Below the pieces are notes generated by a model that ran no database searches, had not been told where the DNA came from, and worked only from the letters and a program-made list of their open reading frames with translations. Made by a program: the position numbers and the translations under genes. Source: Saccharomycopsis malanga (lineage: Eukaryota > Ascomycota > Saccharomycetes > Ascoideales > Saccharomycopsidaceae). Taken from it: 64,000 nucleotides of DNA. The stretch is taken from assembly GCA_004014935.1 (NCBI GenBank), contig CP025324.1:248001-312000 (forward strand), read 5' to 3'. Positions within the stretch are counted from its first letter, which is position 1, and the number at the start of each line of letters is the position of its first letter. Below, piece by piece: positions 40,555 through 52,604 of this stretch.

Positions 40555-43533
40555 ATGGGCTCCACAGATTCAAAACTAGCTTTCAAGAAGAAGGTATTCC
40601 GTCTTGCGGATGCACAGGTGATATCACAGAATGAGCAGTATTGGGACATGTTTTGGAAAGAGCCTCAATCGGCCGGTGATATTTTTACACTTTTGACTTC
40701 ACACGATATCAAGACCATAAAGAATCGGAATCCGGTAAATTTCTATTTATTAATTCGTATAGTTGCCACGAGACTCATATATTTATCTAATCATCCTAAG
40801 TTTCCTGATATTGCGCTAGCGCCTGAATTAGAAGTTTTAAACTGCTGCCGTCTTCTAACTAGAGTGTTACCATTTCTCTTCGAAGATCAAAATACAACCG
40901 CTCAGCAGAACGAAATATTTTGGAAAACCCTGGGAGACTTTCAAGCATACTCCTCACAAACTGAAAATGCCACTGTAGGCTCTTTGAGTGCTGCCAGTGC
41001 TTTATCTAATGTAGACCATGACAGAGCAAGTATGGATGTCAATATCCACCAAGATAACCATGGCGTAGCCTCTCCTGTGTCTGAGAGAGCGGTGGTAAGC
41101 GAGTCAAAATTTTTGTTGCCTCTAGGGGCGCAGCTTGTTCACACCTGTGTAAGTCTACTAATGACAAAGCACTTTTCCATAGAAGATTCAGAAAACAAAA
41201 ACGTCAAAGGAATAGATTACGGTGTTTGGGAGCCTGGTATAGGAACAGGAGGAAAGTTTCAACCACCTAACCCTAAAATAGACGTAAATAGATTGGAAGT
41301 CTTAAGACTCTTGATAGCGCTTTGTTCACAATGTCTTTATACGAGCCCACAATGTTTGATAGACAATGGCTCGAGATTTTTAACTGTATTGGTTACTACA
41401 CTTCCACAGGTCAAGCTACTTACATTTATATGTCTGTTGGTCAACACTACATGTAGAGGTTGTGTTACCAGCAGAGCAAAAGGCGGAAACGAAGATTCTT
41501 CCTTGTTGTCTGAAAACCCTATTTTCCAGGAACTGCGATGCCTTCTAATCACTTATACCGCACAATTGCTCGGTTTATGTTTGAGTTATCCTATACCGAA
41601 TGATGATATTGAGTTTCTTCAAAAGTCTAGTATGTTAGGCCCTTCGACTGGTAACAATGGCACATTTCCTCCTAACAATTTGGTGAGATTGTATCTATCC
41701 AAATTACACAAGTCAAGCGAGTTACTTTATTTGGCCAACTCGTTCTTAAAGTATTTCAAAGCACCTATATTGCAACTTAAAGAACACGAAGACTCTAGTC
41801 TTTCTATGATAAAACATAAAATGCCTACTCCAGGTGATATCCCTTTATGGATTACTGAGATTGTGGTAATTACCTGGGAACTTGTTCAATGTAATAAGTC
41901 ATTTGTTAAATGCCTTTTACTAGGAAAGACAAAAGATAACAAGGAGTTCTTTTCTAGTGAGCTTATGATTTGTCTTTTGTATTATGTTGTCACTTATGCC
42001 GAAGTGGAAGATTTCAAAAACACCAGAAGAATGATTTGTTACTTTATTCTATATTTAAGCTCCAATCAAGGGGTAGTCTTCAATCTATTAGCTCCTCTTA
42101 AAACAAGTTTCTTTAAACAATTGCCATCACATTTCACCAAAGCTGCTAATCCAGTAACTTACAGAGACCTTTTTATCTATCAATCATGTCACATGTTGCT
42201 ATTCAACTTCAAGTTGTCTACCGACTTGTTGACGCCCACGCATTTAGAATGGCTTTACAATTTGATACCAGTAGCTGTACAGTCTAATGAAATCACAAAG
42301 CCGACAAATGAATCTTTAGTCCGCAACAGTAAATTAATCACTCCAGGCGGCGGGTTGTCGTATAGTTGCTGCGGTATCATTACGCAGCTTGTTATCAAGT
42401 TGAGTTCGCCTCAGATCTTGATGGAAAACGCTATGAATCCCGATTTGCTAAGTTTGTTAATTCGGTCCATCACCAACGCCTTGTTGTATTATCCTGTAAA
42501 CTCTAGAAACTTGGTTTATGTTATTGCGAAAAACTCTAGGATTTATAATAATGTGTTCGAGACTATTATTGGTTTGATGAATGAAAACGAACAGGATGAA
42601 GCATTGCTGCATGAACTGAACACCAGTAGGCCTGGCTCAGCTAACTCCAAATCTAGTTCATTTGTTATAGAAGAAAATGAGACACCAGAAGAAAACAAGC
42701 ATGATATAGAAGAATACGATACAGATGAACAGGAAGTTCATAAAGCTTTGAGACCAAAACCACCAATGGGGATGTCTGAAAAAGCTAAAGGAAAGTTACC
42801 TGTTAATGCACCATTGTCCAAAACTTGGAGTGGGTTGGTGGCCATTAATGTTATATTAAAAATCATAGAGATGGTTCGTAAGGAGATTCCTGATTTTGAG
42901 TCATATAATTCTACCAAGGTGATGGATATCCTCGATAGAATAACCAGTATCCAGAATTATGTGGAAAAAATTCGCAGAACTGATACCATCCACTACAACT
43001 ATGCAATGAAACCCCAGCCATTGAAGTTTACCTGGTCTAAATTGTCGTTGGGATGGTACGAAAGTATCCTATGGGGGAAAATATTTAATATAGAATTGGT
43101 GATACACCTCAAATTCCAAGAAAACTTTTATATTGGCTATAACTTGGTGAGCACCATGAACAAATTTGGATTTGGTAGCTTTTTCTCAAAAGATAGCAAG
43201 AGCGATAATCAAAGATCTAACGGCTTCTTTTCCAGGATGTCACGCAATGATAAACTAGAAGCTCTGGAGAATATCGATGAGGCTGAACAGGTCAAACAAG
43301 CTATAACCAGTATAAGCTACTTTGCACATACCAACATCAAGTTGTTTGAAGTCAAGTCTATCAAAAAAGAAGGCCCTACACTCGAAAAACCCAAAGGAGC
43401 AGTAGAAGCGGTAGCAAGTAGCTTAATGCAACAATATCTGATGCTTACCGGAAGAGAAAGCCAAGTGGATGGTAATGAAGATGCTCATATTCAGGAAGCT
43501 AATTCTCGTCGTACATCTGTTCAACTTGGGTAA
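40555..43533 (+). CDS. HID1: HID1-family protein (Ecm30/Ftp105 relative)
   Basis: Large peripheral Golgi protein; animal HID-1 acts in dense-core vesicle and trans-Golgi sorting, S. pombe Ftp105 anchors the deubiquitinase Ubp5 at the Golgi, and S. cerevisiae Ecm30 is the distant orthologue. 992 residues. The first eight residues MGSTDSKL are those of human HID1 and include the N-myristoylation site at Gly2. LADAQVISQNEQYWDMFWKEP and the run ending VLNCCRLLTRVLPFLFED follow the family pattern. The centre is a helical repeat; a disordered acidic section (about 705-740) precedes LSKTWSGLVAINVILKIIEM. The ATG at 40555 is set by the myristoylation motif. Confidence 0.92.
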   Translation: MGSTDSKLAFKKKVFRLADAQVISQNEQYWDMFWKEPQSAGDIFTLLTSHDIKTIKNRNPVNFYLLIRIVATRLIYLSNHPKFPDIALAPELEVLNCCRLLTRVLPFLFEDQNTTAQQNEIFWKTLGDFQAYSSQTENATVGSLSAASALSNVDHDRASMDVNIHQDNHGVASPVSERAVVSESKFLLPLGAQLVHTCVSLLMTKHFSIEDSENKNVKGIDYGVWEPGIGTGGKFQPPNPKIDVNRLEVLRLLIALCSQCLYTSPQCLIDNGSRFLTVLVTTLPQVKLLTFICLLVNTTCRGCVTSRAKGGNEDSSLLSENPIFQELRCLLITYTAQLLGLCLSYPIPNDDIEFLQKSSMLGPSTGNNGTFPPNNLVRLYLSKLHKSSELLYLANSFLKYFKAPILQLKEHEDSSLSMIKHKMPTPGDIPLWITEIVVITWELVQCNKSFVKCLLLGKTKDNKEFFSSELMICLLYYVVTYAEVEDFKNTRRMICYFILYLSSNQGVVFNLLAPLKTSFFKQLPSHFTKAANPVTYRDLFIYQSCHMLLFNFKLSTDLLTPTHLEWLYNLIPVAVQSNEITKPTNESLVRNSKLITPGGGLSYSCCGIITQLVIKLSSPQILMENAMNPDLLSLLIRSITNALLYYPVNSRNLVYVIAKNSRIYNNVFETIIGLMNENEQDEALLHELNTSRPGSANSKSSSFVIEENETPEENKHDIEEYDTDEQEVHKALRPKPPMGMSEKAKGKLPVNAPLSKTWSGLVAINVILKIIEMVRKEIPDFESYNSTKVMDILDRITSIQNYVEKIRRTDTIHYNYAMKPQPLKFTWSKLSLGWYESILWGKIFNIELVIHLKFQENFYIGYNLVSTMNKFGFGSFFSKDSKSDNQRSNGFFSRMSRNDKLEALENIDEAEQVKQAITSISYFAHTNIKLFEVKSIKKEGPTLEKPKGAVEAVASSLMQQYLMLTGRESQVDGNEDAHIQEANSRRTSVQLG

Positions 43534-43705
43534 TTGCACTGACGAAAGGAACTCAAATCTTAAGCCATAGGCACTTACAGTCAATTATTGAAAATAAGCT
43601 ACTAATAACACCACTACAAATTCAAAACCGATTTATTAACATAAAGCACCAGTAGAAAGAAAAGCACATAACACTAAAAACAAATGCAAAAAAAAAAAAA
43701 CCGAA

Positions 43706-44353
43706 TCAACGTCTACCTTTTCTACCCTTGCTCTGCACCAATTCAAATCCATCATCATCAACAATAGGCTTGTTACTATCCTGGTGGGCATCCATCATTT
43801 CAGTGTCTTCGTTGACAGTTTCAACCAAAGCAGGGACTTGCGACTGTTCATCATCTTCATGACCATCATCATCTTCGTCATCACTGACATCTGGATTGTT
43901 TGGATCAGCACCCACAACAATAGTGTTTGTGGTTTGTTTCTGGGATTGTTTAGCTACCCAACTTTCATAAGCTGCTCTTATGCTGGTGTAGTTCTTTTCC
44001 TGGCATTGTTTATAGAAATCAATGATTTGCTTACCAACAACTAAAGCGGAGTCGTCATCAATTTCGGTATCAAATTCATCTACCATTGCATATAACAAAG
44101 TTTCTTCAATCAGAGCAACATCGACTGCCTTGTTAGACGTGAAAAGATCAACCACAACACTGGAAATCCAATCTCTTTTGTCTGCACTGTCTGGCCCACC
44201 CCACTGGTTGTCCACTGCCGTCTTAAGATCGTCCCATGCATGAACAGCCATCGAAACACCAAGCTCGAAGTTTGCCTGCTGCTTTTCATCACCAAACTCT
44301 AGTGACTTTTGGTCCTTTGATGCTTCCACAAATTCAGTATGATCAATGGCCAT
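43706..44353 (-). CDS. TSR2: Tsr2, Rps26 escort/pre-rRNA processing factor
   Basis: Chaperone that carries ribosomal protein eS26 (Rps26) from importin to the pre-40S particle; needed for 20S pre-rRNA maturation. 215 residues. The WGG-family core is present: FELGVSMAVHAWDDLKTAV then NQWGGPDS near 47-55, and LLYAMVDEFDTEIDDDSALV. A long acidic tail (DVSDDEDDDGHEDDEQ) is the Rps26-binding type, and the C-terminus DDDGFELVQSKGRKGRR matches the family ending. Convergent with HID1. Confidence 0.93.
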   Translation of the reverse strand: MAIDHTEFVEASKDQKSLEFGDEKQQANFELGVSMAVHAWDDLKTAVDNQWGGPDSADKRDWISSVVVDLFTSNKAVDVALIEETLLYAMVDEFDTEIDDDSALVVGKQIIDFYKQCQEKNYTSIRAAYESWVAKQSQKQTTNTIVVGADPNNPDVSDDEDDDGHEDDEQSQVPALVETVNEDTEMMDAHQDSNKPIVDDDGFELVQSKGRKGRR

Positions 44354-45124
44354 ATTGAATGATTCAGTTGCTGTTATAAATAATATTTCGCTGTAGTATG
44401 GTTTGCTAGTATATAGAACTAATCACAATGATTTTGTCCTCTAGTACTTAATAGCTTTTCATAGAATTTTTTTCAGATCCGACCTCATCGCCTCCAACTA
44501 TACAGGGGTGCACTACCCCTCAGCTAAATATAGATAAAGTAGGGAAAGCAAACTAAGCAGAAAAGAATTTTTTCCTACTGGACAGCAAGGCGTTTTTTGT
44601 TGGCAAGCAGAATAATTTGATTTTCTGCTATTATTTAAAATACTTAACCAGTTCAATATATTTAAAGGTGCGCAACAGAATAATGATATTTAATTTTTTT
44701 CGTTGTAGTTTTATAAAATCCATTTTATATTGTTGAAATTAGCGTAATTCAATGTAGTTGATTACTGGACGGGTGTCAAAAAATGTTTTTCTCTTTTCAA
44801 TTTTTCTTCCGTTTAATGATGATCTATATCTTTCTGTAGATTTTATATTTGATCAATTTTAAACTTGATCTTCTCTTCGGAGTTTTTTTTTTTCATTCTT
44901 GGCTATTGTTAGATAAGCTTGCTTAAAACCAGGTGTGCTGATTTGCCTGTTTTAGCCACACACGATACGAGTCTAGATTAAGCGAAAGCGCAAGTTCCGC
45001 CAAATTGTCATAACTGTTTCCCACCCACTGTTAATATTATTCATCTCAAGAGGAATCAAAACACGTTGATCAATTGTTACACCATTCTGTTATCAGGTGT
45101 CAAGTGTCCGACTATCAATTGAGA
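44354..45124. other. divergent promoter, TSR2 and calcineurin A
   Basis: 771 bp with T-tracts (44887-44896) and several ATTTTTTTC blocks. No gene seen. Confidence 0.5.
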
Positions 45125-46864
45125 ATGTCCGACATAGCCAAAGATAATAGCGAGAAGATTGACAACGCCTTAAGGGCACTTAAAAACAAAAAACCACAGC
45201 TGGTTAATCAAGATTTCTCTGTCTATGTATTAGAAGACAAGACTGTGTCCACTAAGGAACGTATTGTTAAGTCTGTTCCTCCGCCATACACTAAGAAACC
45301 TTCTGATGAACAGGTGTTCTATCCGAACGGATTACCAAATCATGAGTTTCTTAAAGATCACTTCTTCCATGAAGGACGTCTCCATGAACATCAAGTTATC
45401 AAGATTTTGAAGGATGCCACTGCTTTATTGCGCCTGGAGCCAACTTTATTAGATGTTCCTGCTCCTGTCACGGTATGTGGTGACGTCCATGGCCAGTATT
45501 ATGATTTGATGAGGCTTTTCGAAGTTGGTGGCAATCCCGCTGAAACTGCCTATCTCTTTTTGGGTGATTATGTAGACAGAGGCAACTTCTCTATCGAATG
45601 CTTATTATACTTGTTCAGTTTGAAGCTTAATTATCACAAGACTTTTTGGATGCTTAGAGGTAATCATGAATGCAAACATTTGACTGATTATTTCACTTTC
45701 AAAATGGAATGCTTACACAAGTATAATAATCAAGTTTACGAAGCTGCTTTGGCCTCTTTCAATGCTTTGCCTTTGGCCGCTATTTTGAACAAACAATTCT
45801 TCTGTGTCCATGGTGGTTTGAGTCCCGAGTTGAAAACCTTGGACGATTTGCGTAGAATCGACCGTTTCAGAGAACCCCCAACAAGAGGTCTCATGTGTGA
45901 TTTGTTATGGGCAGATCCTATTGAAAATTATGATGACGACACTAATGAAAACTTGTTTGTTCCAAACTCTGTTAGAGGGTGTTCTTATGCCTTTACTTAT
46001 AAAGCTTCATGTGCCTTTTTGCAAAGAACCGGCCTTTTATCTATAATAAGAGCCCACGAGGCACAAGACAGCGGTTACAGAATGTACAAAAGAACTCCTA
46101 CTGTAGGCTTCATTTCGTTGCTTACCATGTTCAGTGCTCCCAATTATCTTGACAATTATGGTAACAAAGCTGCTGTTCTCAAATATGAAAACAACGTCAT
46201 GAACATTAGACAATTCAACAGTGCGCCTCATCCATATTGGCTTCCTAACTTCATGGATGTTTTCACTTGGTCTCTTCCTTTTGTAGGTGAAAAAGTCACC
46301 GACATGCTTGTTTCCATCTTGAACATTTGTTCTGAAGAAGAACTTGACGAGGAGACTCCTTTGGCTGTAGAACCAGCAAAAACATTTGATGATGTCTCCA
46401 ATATTCCAGTCGGTGCTGATGCTCCAATTGTTGCTACAGAAACATCTACAAAGTCTGATGCTGTTGTTTCTGCTACTCCTGTAACAGCAGAGGCCTCTCA
46501 AGGTACTCCCACTGAACAAGCGGTGTCTTCTGAATCTATTGATGCTAAGAAACAAGCATTGCGTAAGAAAATCTTGGCTATTGGTAGAGTTGCTAGAATG
46601 TATCAGGTGCTTCGTGAGGAATCTGAAAATGTTCAACAGCTTAAGTCTTTGGCTGGTGGCTCCTTGCCAAAAGGCACCTTACTTAGTGGTGCTGATGGCT
46701 TAAAGAGTAGAATCCATTCTTTCGAGGAAGCTAAAAAGGCTGATTTGGAAAATGAGGCAATTCCACCTTCTCCAGCAGAATTGACTAGAAGAAGAAGTCA
46801 GAAAGAAGAAAGATTGAAAAGAAAAATAAGAGATTCTGTCGGATCTCTTAATGGCTTGGAGTAA
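45125..46864 (+). CDS. CNA1: calcineurin catalytic subunit A
   Basis: Ca2+/calmodulin-activated Ser/Thr phosphatase (PP2B) that dephosphorylates Crz1 and other stress targets. 579 residues. Metal-binding signature: [10 protein letters not shown] near 119, GDYVDRGNF near 148, RGNHECKHL near 178, CVHGGLSPE near 230, plus [13 protein letters not shown]. The calcineurin-B-binding helix follows in [20 protein letters not shown]. The calmodulin-binding region is [20 protein letters not shown] near 477 and the autoinhibitory segment [20 protein letters not shown] near 536. An alanine/threonine-rich insert (about 415-470) lies between. I start at ATG 45125 ([13 protein letters not shown]); the longer in-frame extension begins with TTG. 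S. cerevisiae has two such genes (CNA1, CMP2), so the symbol is by family. Confidence 0.95.
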   Translation: MSDIAKDNSEKIDNALRALKNKKPQLVNQDFSVYVLEDKTVSTKERIVKSVPPPYTKKPSDEQVFYPNGLPNHEFLKDHFFHEGRLHEHQVIKILKDATALLRLEPTLLDVPAPVTVCGDVHGQYYDLMRLFEVGGNPAETAYLFLGDYVDRGNFSIECLLYLFSLKLNYHKTFWMLRGNHECKHLTDYFTFKMECLHKYNNQVYEAALASFNALPLAAILNKQFFCVHGGLSPELKTLDDLRRIDRFREPPTRGLMCDLLWADPIENYDDDTNENLFVPNSVRGCSYAFTYKASCAFLQRTGLLSIIRAHEAQDSGYRMYKRTPTVGFISLLTMFSAPNYLDNYGNKAAVLKYENNVMNIRQFNSAPHPYWLPNFMDVFTWSLPFVGEKVTDMLVSILNICSEEELDEETPLAVEPAKTFDDVSNIPVGADAPIVATETSTKSDAVVSATPVTAEASQGTPTEQAVSSESIDAKKQALRKKILAIGRVARMYQVLREESENVQQLKSLAGGSLPKGTLLSGADGLKSRIHSFEEAKKADLENEAIPPSPAELTRRRSQKEERLKRKIRDSVGSLNGLE

Positions 46865-47314
46865 ATCTTATTCGTTTTTTGTTTTTATCACTCTATAGCG
46901 TTTGTTGCTTTTTTTTTTTTTTTTCCTAATCTTAATATATAAATTACCCATTATTCATTTCACGAACGTTTTATTTTGTTACATTTATTTTTATTGTTCT
47001 TTTTCATTCTCGAAGCACAGTAATACTTTAAGGATGCCACCTATTTCCGTTTTATCTTTTATCAATGCAACTCAATAAACCTCAATAACTCCAACTGGCT
47101 TTTCATGTTAGATTTTCAGCTAGCGGTTTTGAAAGAACTGGTGTAGTATTGAATTTCTTCATCAGTTGTTATTACTATAGTTAATCGTACAAAATTTGCA
47201 AAATACGGCCAGACACGAGTCTACAGAAGATTTCATTGAAAAACATGAATAAATATATAATACAGTACTAAAGAACAAAAAATGTCCATGATATATAAAA
47301 AAAACAATAAGCCG
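46865..47314. other. convergent 3' region
   Basis: 450 bp between calcineurin A and ELP3 stops, with a T14 tract (46911-46924). No gene seen. Confidence 0.6.
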
Positions 47315-49036
47315 CTACTCGTAATAACCCTCTTCTTCGCTGTCATCGTCTTCCGTGAAGTCTGGGACGATCTTCTTTGACATGTATGGGCCGTCCAACT
47401 CGTATCCCAACCGGGCATAATAGTTTCTGACACCAACACCGGAAATGACACTAATCTTGTGAGAACCGTGTTCTTCACGGGCAATGCGTTCTGCTTCTTC
47501 CATGAGCAAAGTACCGAAACCTTGATGTTGAAATTTCTTAGGATCACGAGAATGCACAGGGACGACAGAACCGTAGACGTGCAATTCTCTGATGATGGAA
47601 GTTGGCTGACTTGTAAATTCTTTTCTGAAGGTATATTTTTTGGATGCCTTTCTCAATCTAAGCAAACCAATAAGAATATCTTGTTTAGGGTCTTCATAAG
47701 AAATAAATGTTTCCCAGCCACCATTAGCATAATAATCTCTCCGAATAAGTTCTACTTGATCTGGCTGCACCTTATGGTGCACTTCCTGAATACCAACTTC
47801 TCTGGTACGGACGTCACGACAAGTGACACCGAAATCCTTCATACGCATCAATGCAAGTTCTCTCAAGTTGCCGTTGTCAACACCAGAACTGACCAAAGGC
47901 ATTGGAATGTCTCGCTGAACACGGTAGATTCTAGTCCAAGGAGGCACAAGAGCTAAGATACGGGCCACCAAATCGATCAACGCATTTGCATTGTATGACT
48001 TGTACTTTCCACATTTCCACAACTCGTAAAGCCCTGTTCCACGGATAACCAATGTTGGGTAGATTTTTAATCCATCGGTACGGAAATCAGGGTTTTCAAA
48101 GTATTCTTTGAATTGTTCTAAATCACGTTCCATGCCTACATTAGGCAAATCAGGCATCATATGGCTCACAATTTTGTAGCCCGCATCTTTAGACACAGCA
48201 AAAGTATGGCAAACAGCCTTCACTGTGTGACCACGGTTGGTGTCTCTTGCAACATCTTCATATACTGATTGAACTCCGATTTCCAAACGAGTACAACCAT
48301 ATTTGAGCATATCAGACAAATGAGTTTCAGTACAGTAATCTGGTCTAGTTTCTATGGTGATACCTACACATTTGGTCAATGATTGTTGCGAGAATTTTAT
48401 GGCTTCTTCAAGATTCAAACCAGTATAACCAGTCAACGCATTATGTAAGTTGGCAATAAAATTTTCTCTGTAATCCACTGGCAAAGACATAAATGTTCCG
48501 CCCATAATAATGTATTCCACCTTATCGATCGAATGGCCCAACTGTCTGAGCTGTTCCACTCTGCCTCGAGCCTGTTCATACGGATCATATCTAGCACGAA
48601 TAGCTCTCATAGATGTTGGTTCGTATCCCGTGTACGATTGTGTGGAGTACTCAAAGTCAGAGTCAGGACCACCAGGACAATAAACACATATATTACCAGT
48701 GTAGGCAATGTGTGGACATCTGTGTGGCTTACACATCACAGCAACCACTGCAATACCAGACGCAGTTCTGACCGGCTTGGCCTTAAGTTTCGGAATCAAA
48801 TACTTTTTGTATTGGTCCGGAATAGAAGATATGATATCCGTCAATCGAGGTTGGGATTTGAGCTTGTACCGTTTAGAATATCTGCCAATAAGCCCATTCA
48901 AATTGATCTCCTTCGAGGATTGTAAGGAGGAAACTAATTCCAACGAAATATCCGCACATGCCCGGATAAAGCGCTCCTTCTCAGGAGCCATCTTAGGTCT
49001 CGACTTTTGCTTCAACTGAACACCAACAGCTGCCAT
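47315..49036 (-). CDS. ELP3: Elongator catalytic subunit Elp3
   Basis: tRNA acetyltransferase subunit of Elongator, making cm5U/ncm5U-type modifications at wobble uridine. 573 residues. The radical-SAM Fe-S cluster motif is [20 protein letters not shown] near 108; the C-terminal acetyltransferase domain has [16 protein letters not shown] and [20 protein letters not shown]. Overall it is very close to S. cerevisiae Elp3. ATG at 49036; an alternative at 48991 ([14 protein letters not shown]) would match the conserved start of the core. I checked every CAG on the + strand across this gene and none is in frame, so the gene uses no CTG codon. Confidence 0.98.
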   Translation of the reverse strand: MAAVGVQLKQKSRPKMAPEKERFIRACADISLELVSSLQSSKEINLNGLIGRYSKRYKLKSQPRLTDIISSIPDQYKKYLIPKLKAKPVRTASGIAVVAVMCKPHRCPHIAYTGNICVYCPGGPDSDFEYSTQSYTGYEPTSMRAIRARYDPYEQARGRVEQLRQLGHSIDKVEYIIMGGTFMSLPVDYRENFIANLHNALTGYTGLNLEEAIKFSQQSLTKCVGITIETRPDYCTETHLSDMLKYGCTRLEIGVQSVYEDVARDTNRGHTVKAVCHTFAVSKDAGYKIVSHMMPDLPNVGMERDLEQFKEYFENPDFRTDGLKIYPTLVIRGTGLYELWKCGKYKSYNANALIDLVARILALVPPWTRIYRVQRDIPMPLVSSGVDNGNLRELALMRMKDFGVTCRDVRTREVGIQEVHHKVQPDQVELIRRDYYANGGWETFISYEDPKQDILIGLLRLRKASKKYTFRKEFTSQPTSIIRELHVYGSVVPVHSRDPKKFQHQGFGTLLMEEAERIAREEHGSHKISVISGVGVRNYYARLGYELDGPYMSKKIVPDFTEDDDSEEEGYYE

Positions 49037-49672
49037 CTTGATAGTTTCTTTCTATGCTTTCTTATCGTTAACCAGTAATTATTACTGAAATTTTGTATGC
49101 TGAAAAAAGAAAGCTAATAAAATATTTTTCATATAGGGGGTGTATGACCCCTTATCTGTCTATTCCAAATATGTGGGTCTTTACCAGAGTCATTATATAA
49201 TGTCTATTCTAGTTTCAATGACGATAAGAGTGCCAGAAGAGTTTTTGTGTATTCCTTTGTTTATTTGCAGTGTTGAAGATCCAATAATATTAATATTTGA
49301 TTTTTCCTATTGTTTTTTTACAAATTTTATAACTGTTCTTCTTATTACTTTGATAACATTTTCTTCATAAAACTTTGCATTTGTAATATTGTCACGACTT
49401 CTTGTTACTCTTATGTCTATAAAATCCTTCAAGAACTACTGATTGATGCAAATTCTGCCTGTTAACATAGTAGAATGTACGGAATACATTTGTCCGGACA
49501 GGACACGGTGGAACGGTGCGGATCTCACAACGTCTTTTTTCGGTTGTTTCACTAGTGAAAAACGAAAAATATCGTATATATGATAAAATCTAACAAATAA
49601 AATGTATACATAGAAAGAAACAACTACCACACCTGTCATCTTGTCTCAAAAGTGTCACAGTTCAGAGCCAGA
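49037..49672. other. divergent promoter, ELP3 and YEL1-like
   Basis: 636 bp, AT-rich. The frame 49140-49370 is hydrophobic low-complexity translation of AT-rich DNA. No gene seen. Confidence 0.5.
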
Positions 49673-52604
49673 ATGTCTGTGAACTTGAAGACTCTTCACT
49701 TAGTATGTGCAAATTTTTCGCTTCAGTGAAGATAGATCTATATTATGACCCAACTCGATACTAACATGAAAGGCTTCACCTAAGCACAAGCACAAGTTTG
49801 AGGCTAACCTCTCCTCTATAAACCACAACCTAGGGACCGGCAAGGCCCCTTCTGCTGACGCTAGCCACCGGAAATCTTTATCCCAATCGTCGGTTATTGA
49901 AGATGATGGTGAAAAGTTTTATTCTCCTTTAACAAAGAAAACATCTAATAATTCTTCAAATTATTCTGATCTAGATGCTGTTAGACAAATTTTAGTATCT
50001 CCTGATCTTATTGCCACTTCTCCACAGAAGAAAGTTTTAAAAAATGACTCACTTTCCAGGCCAGGCGTTATTGTAGAGTTGCCTAAAGCCAAACCTAAAA
50101 AGCCAGCAAATCAACACTACACTCCGTTGATCAAAGACATTGAAGAAAACCCTAAACCAAAACCCATAGAAACATCTGAAGATGCCGACAGCGTAGATGA
50201 TAAAAGCACCACAGTAGCTCGCACTAGTCAAAGCATTGATGATGACAACGCTACTATCAAATCTGGCACGTCCTCCACCTCCAATATATCGAACAAGACC
50301 GAAAAAGCACTCAAATATGAGGAAATGAAGATGTCGGAGTTGAAGAAGGTCGCATCTGAATTGTATAAACATACCTATACCGCTGTTCCTGTGGAGGAGT
50401 ATATCATTATTCTATGTGATCCAAATAACCCAGAGGCTAAAAAACTCAGATCTTTGTATCTCAAAAAGTTTGACTTTAACACCTCTTTACTAGACTCTTT
50501 GAGGGTTTTATGTAACAAATTGTATTTTAGAGGAGAATCTCAAAATATCAGCAGAGTGATTGAATCTTTTTCGGTCGTGTGGACTCAAAAGTTTCCAAAA
50601 AACATCTTTGGTAACCAATATGCCGTCTATTTGATAGCATATTCTTTGATTCTACTCAATTCCGATTTGCATTCTTCGGAACTTTCCAAACATATTTCCA
50701 AGGAAACATTTGTGAAAAACACTTTGAATGCCCTTAAGGTTGAAAAACTATATCCCAAGGATTCTCTAAGTGCTTTAAATTGTTTAAGAACCTACTATGA
50801 AAGTATTGAATTGAACGAATTGAAATTATTGGGATCTGAGTCTCCGACAACTTCTACCCTTGGCTCTTACACTCATAACAACAGCAGTTTCGCTAATCTT
50901 AGAAAAACTTCATTCAATGTTAGCAGATCTTCTACTAGAAACGCTACAGTGTCTACTAAATTGTATTCTTCCAAGCATAATGAGCTTTCTTTGAAGTCGC
51001 CTGCTGATTCAAACTATTCCCTTGAGTCTAGCATTACCAGTGGCTCTAAACATCTTCTTATCAAAGAGCAACAGCCTGTTGGGTTTCTCCATGCATTACA
51101 AAGAGGCCCGTCACAGCTAGGTTCCAGATTGGACAAGGATTTAAAGAAACACAAGTCTACTGCTTCTATAACATCTGCACTTAGCTCTAATACCATGAAA
51201 ACTGTAGAGACTTCTAATACCATGGGCACATATAACTCTATGACCACTTCCAACAAGTCCAGTTTCAACAAACATAGCAGCAAAGCAAATCTACATAGTC
51301 ATTTAAACACCAATTTCACAAGTCTAAGCACATCTAGTATAGAAGCTTCGGATGTGATTCTTGAAGAAGATGAAGCTGACATGGATTTAGAACTTACTGG
51401 CCCACCTTGGGCAAAGGAAGGCCTTTTAAAAATAAAAAAAATTGAGAAACCCAAGTCGTTCTTTGGTAAAACGTCTCATTCTATTTCAAATTCCAATAGT
51501 ACCCATTTCGGGAAAACATTTTTCAATAGTGGTGATAATTTAGGAACTAATGATGGCTTGCGTCTTTCCAGAACTTCAACAAATACTAGTGGATTCTCTA
51601 AACCTTATAAAAACCAACCAAATTCTTCCAACAATTCCTTGAAATGGAAACTTAATTTCACAGTTGTTTCTCGTGGTGAAGTCAAACTTTTCAATTTCAA
51701 TTCGTCTTCTCCTTCACAACATAACTTTGCTGCTCCTCCTATGATCGATGGTGGGGGTAAGTTACGGAAAAAATTCTCCAAGTTGAGATTAGATCGTAGC
51801 AATGAGCCTGTGATTGTAGGTGCTGGTAATGCCATTCCTGCAAGTAACGGTATTGGTGATGGTAACTGGATGAGAAACGCTATTCTGTCTGGTACATTCA
51901 GTATGGTTTCTACTTATTCCAAGATTATCCCTGATGATTCTCTTAGCAACAAAGGGGTCAAATCCAAGGAATTAGAAACATTCTGGGCTTTAAAGCTTCC
52001 TAGTAACTATGATTTTGGCCAAGACAATCGTAATTTGTCTTCTAAAATCAAGAAGGAAACTAGCAGTTATATTAGTGCGGAAAATATTATTATTTTCAGT
52101 GCTGGTACCAGAGAAATTGCCGAAGAGTATGTATTTACTTGCAATTATTGGGCTGCCCGATTGACTGCAATTCCAACCCAAAGCGAGTCTGTAAGCAACA
52201 AAGAGTACGGCTGGGGCACTATATTACATAAGAAAACAGCCGCAGAAATTACTGGAATGAAAATCCATAAGTGGGAGCCATTGGTCCCTTCAATTGTTGC
52301 CTCTACTCTTTCTATTAAGAAACAATTGATTGAATTGTTTAAATACGTACAAATCTTGGAAAATTTGATCTCTGACCATTTGAAAGTCAAAGATCAAATC
52401 GATGAATTCATTCACTCTGTTGCTTCTGAAAATCAAAAGAGTTTGTTCCAATTGAATAAAGTATTCAATTCAATCTTGAACAATTGGAACAGTAAATATA
52501 CTTTCTTAGTCAACGAACACAATCAATTCAAAGATTACGTGTTGACCTTGAAAGAAGCTATTGATTTAAAGCAAAAAAAGCAAAGCGAGGTAGAAGATGA
52601 ATAA
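49673..52604 (+). CDS. YEL1: Sec7-domain ARF GEF, Yel1-like, two exons
   Basis: Guanine-nucleotide exchange factor for an ARF GTPase; Yel1 activates Arf3 (ARF6 orthologue) at bud tips. Exon 1 is only 30 nt (49673-49702, ten codons MSVNLKTLHL), intron 49703-49772 (70 nt; GTATGT donor, TACTAAC branch site, AAG acceptor), exon 2 49773-52604: 953 residues. The intron is needed because exon 2 is open back to a TGA at the branch site and contains no ATG before the Sec7 domain. Sec7 domain about 190-345 with LYFRGESQNISRVIESFSVVW and YSLILLNSDLHSSEL, the catalytic loop. PH-like domain about 630-820 (KWKLNFTVVSRGEVKLFNF to FTCNYWAARL), then a C-terminal coiled coil. The long middle is Ser/Thr-rich. 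Confidence 0.87.

Noticed and set aside
46037-46636. 199-codon minus-strand frame within calcineurin A
   Set aside because: Antisense shadow of a strongly conserved coding region.
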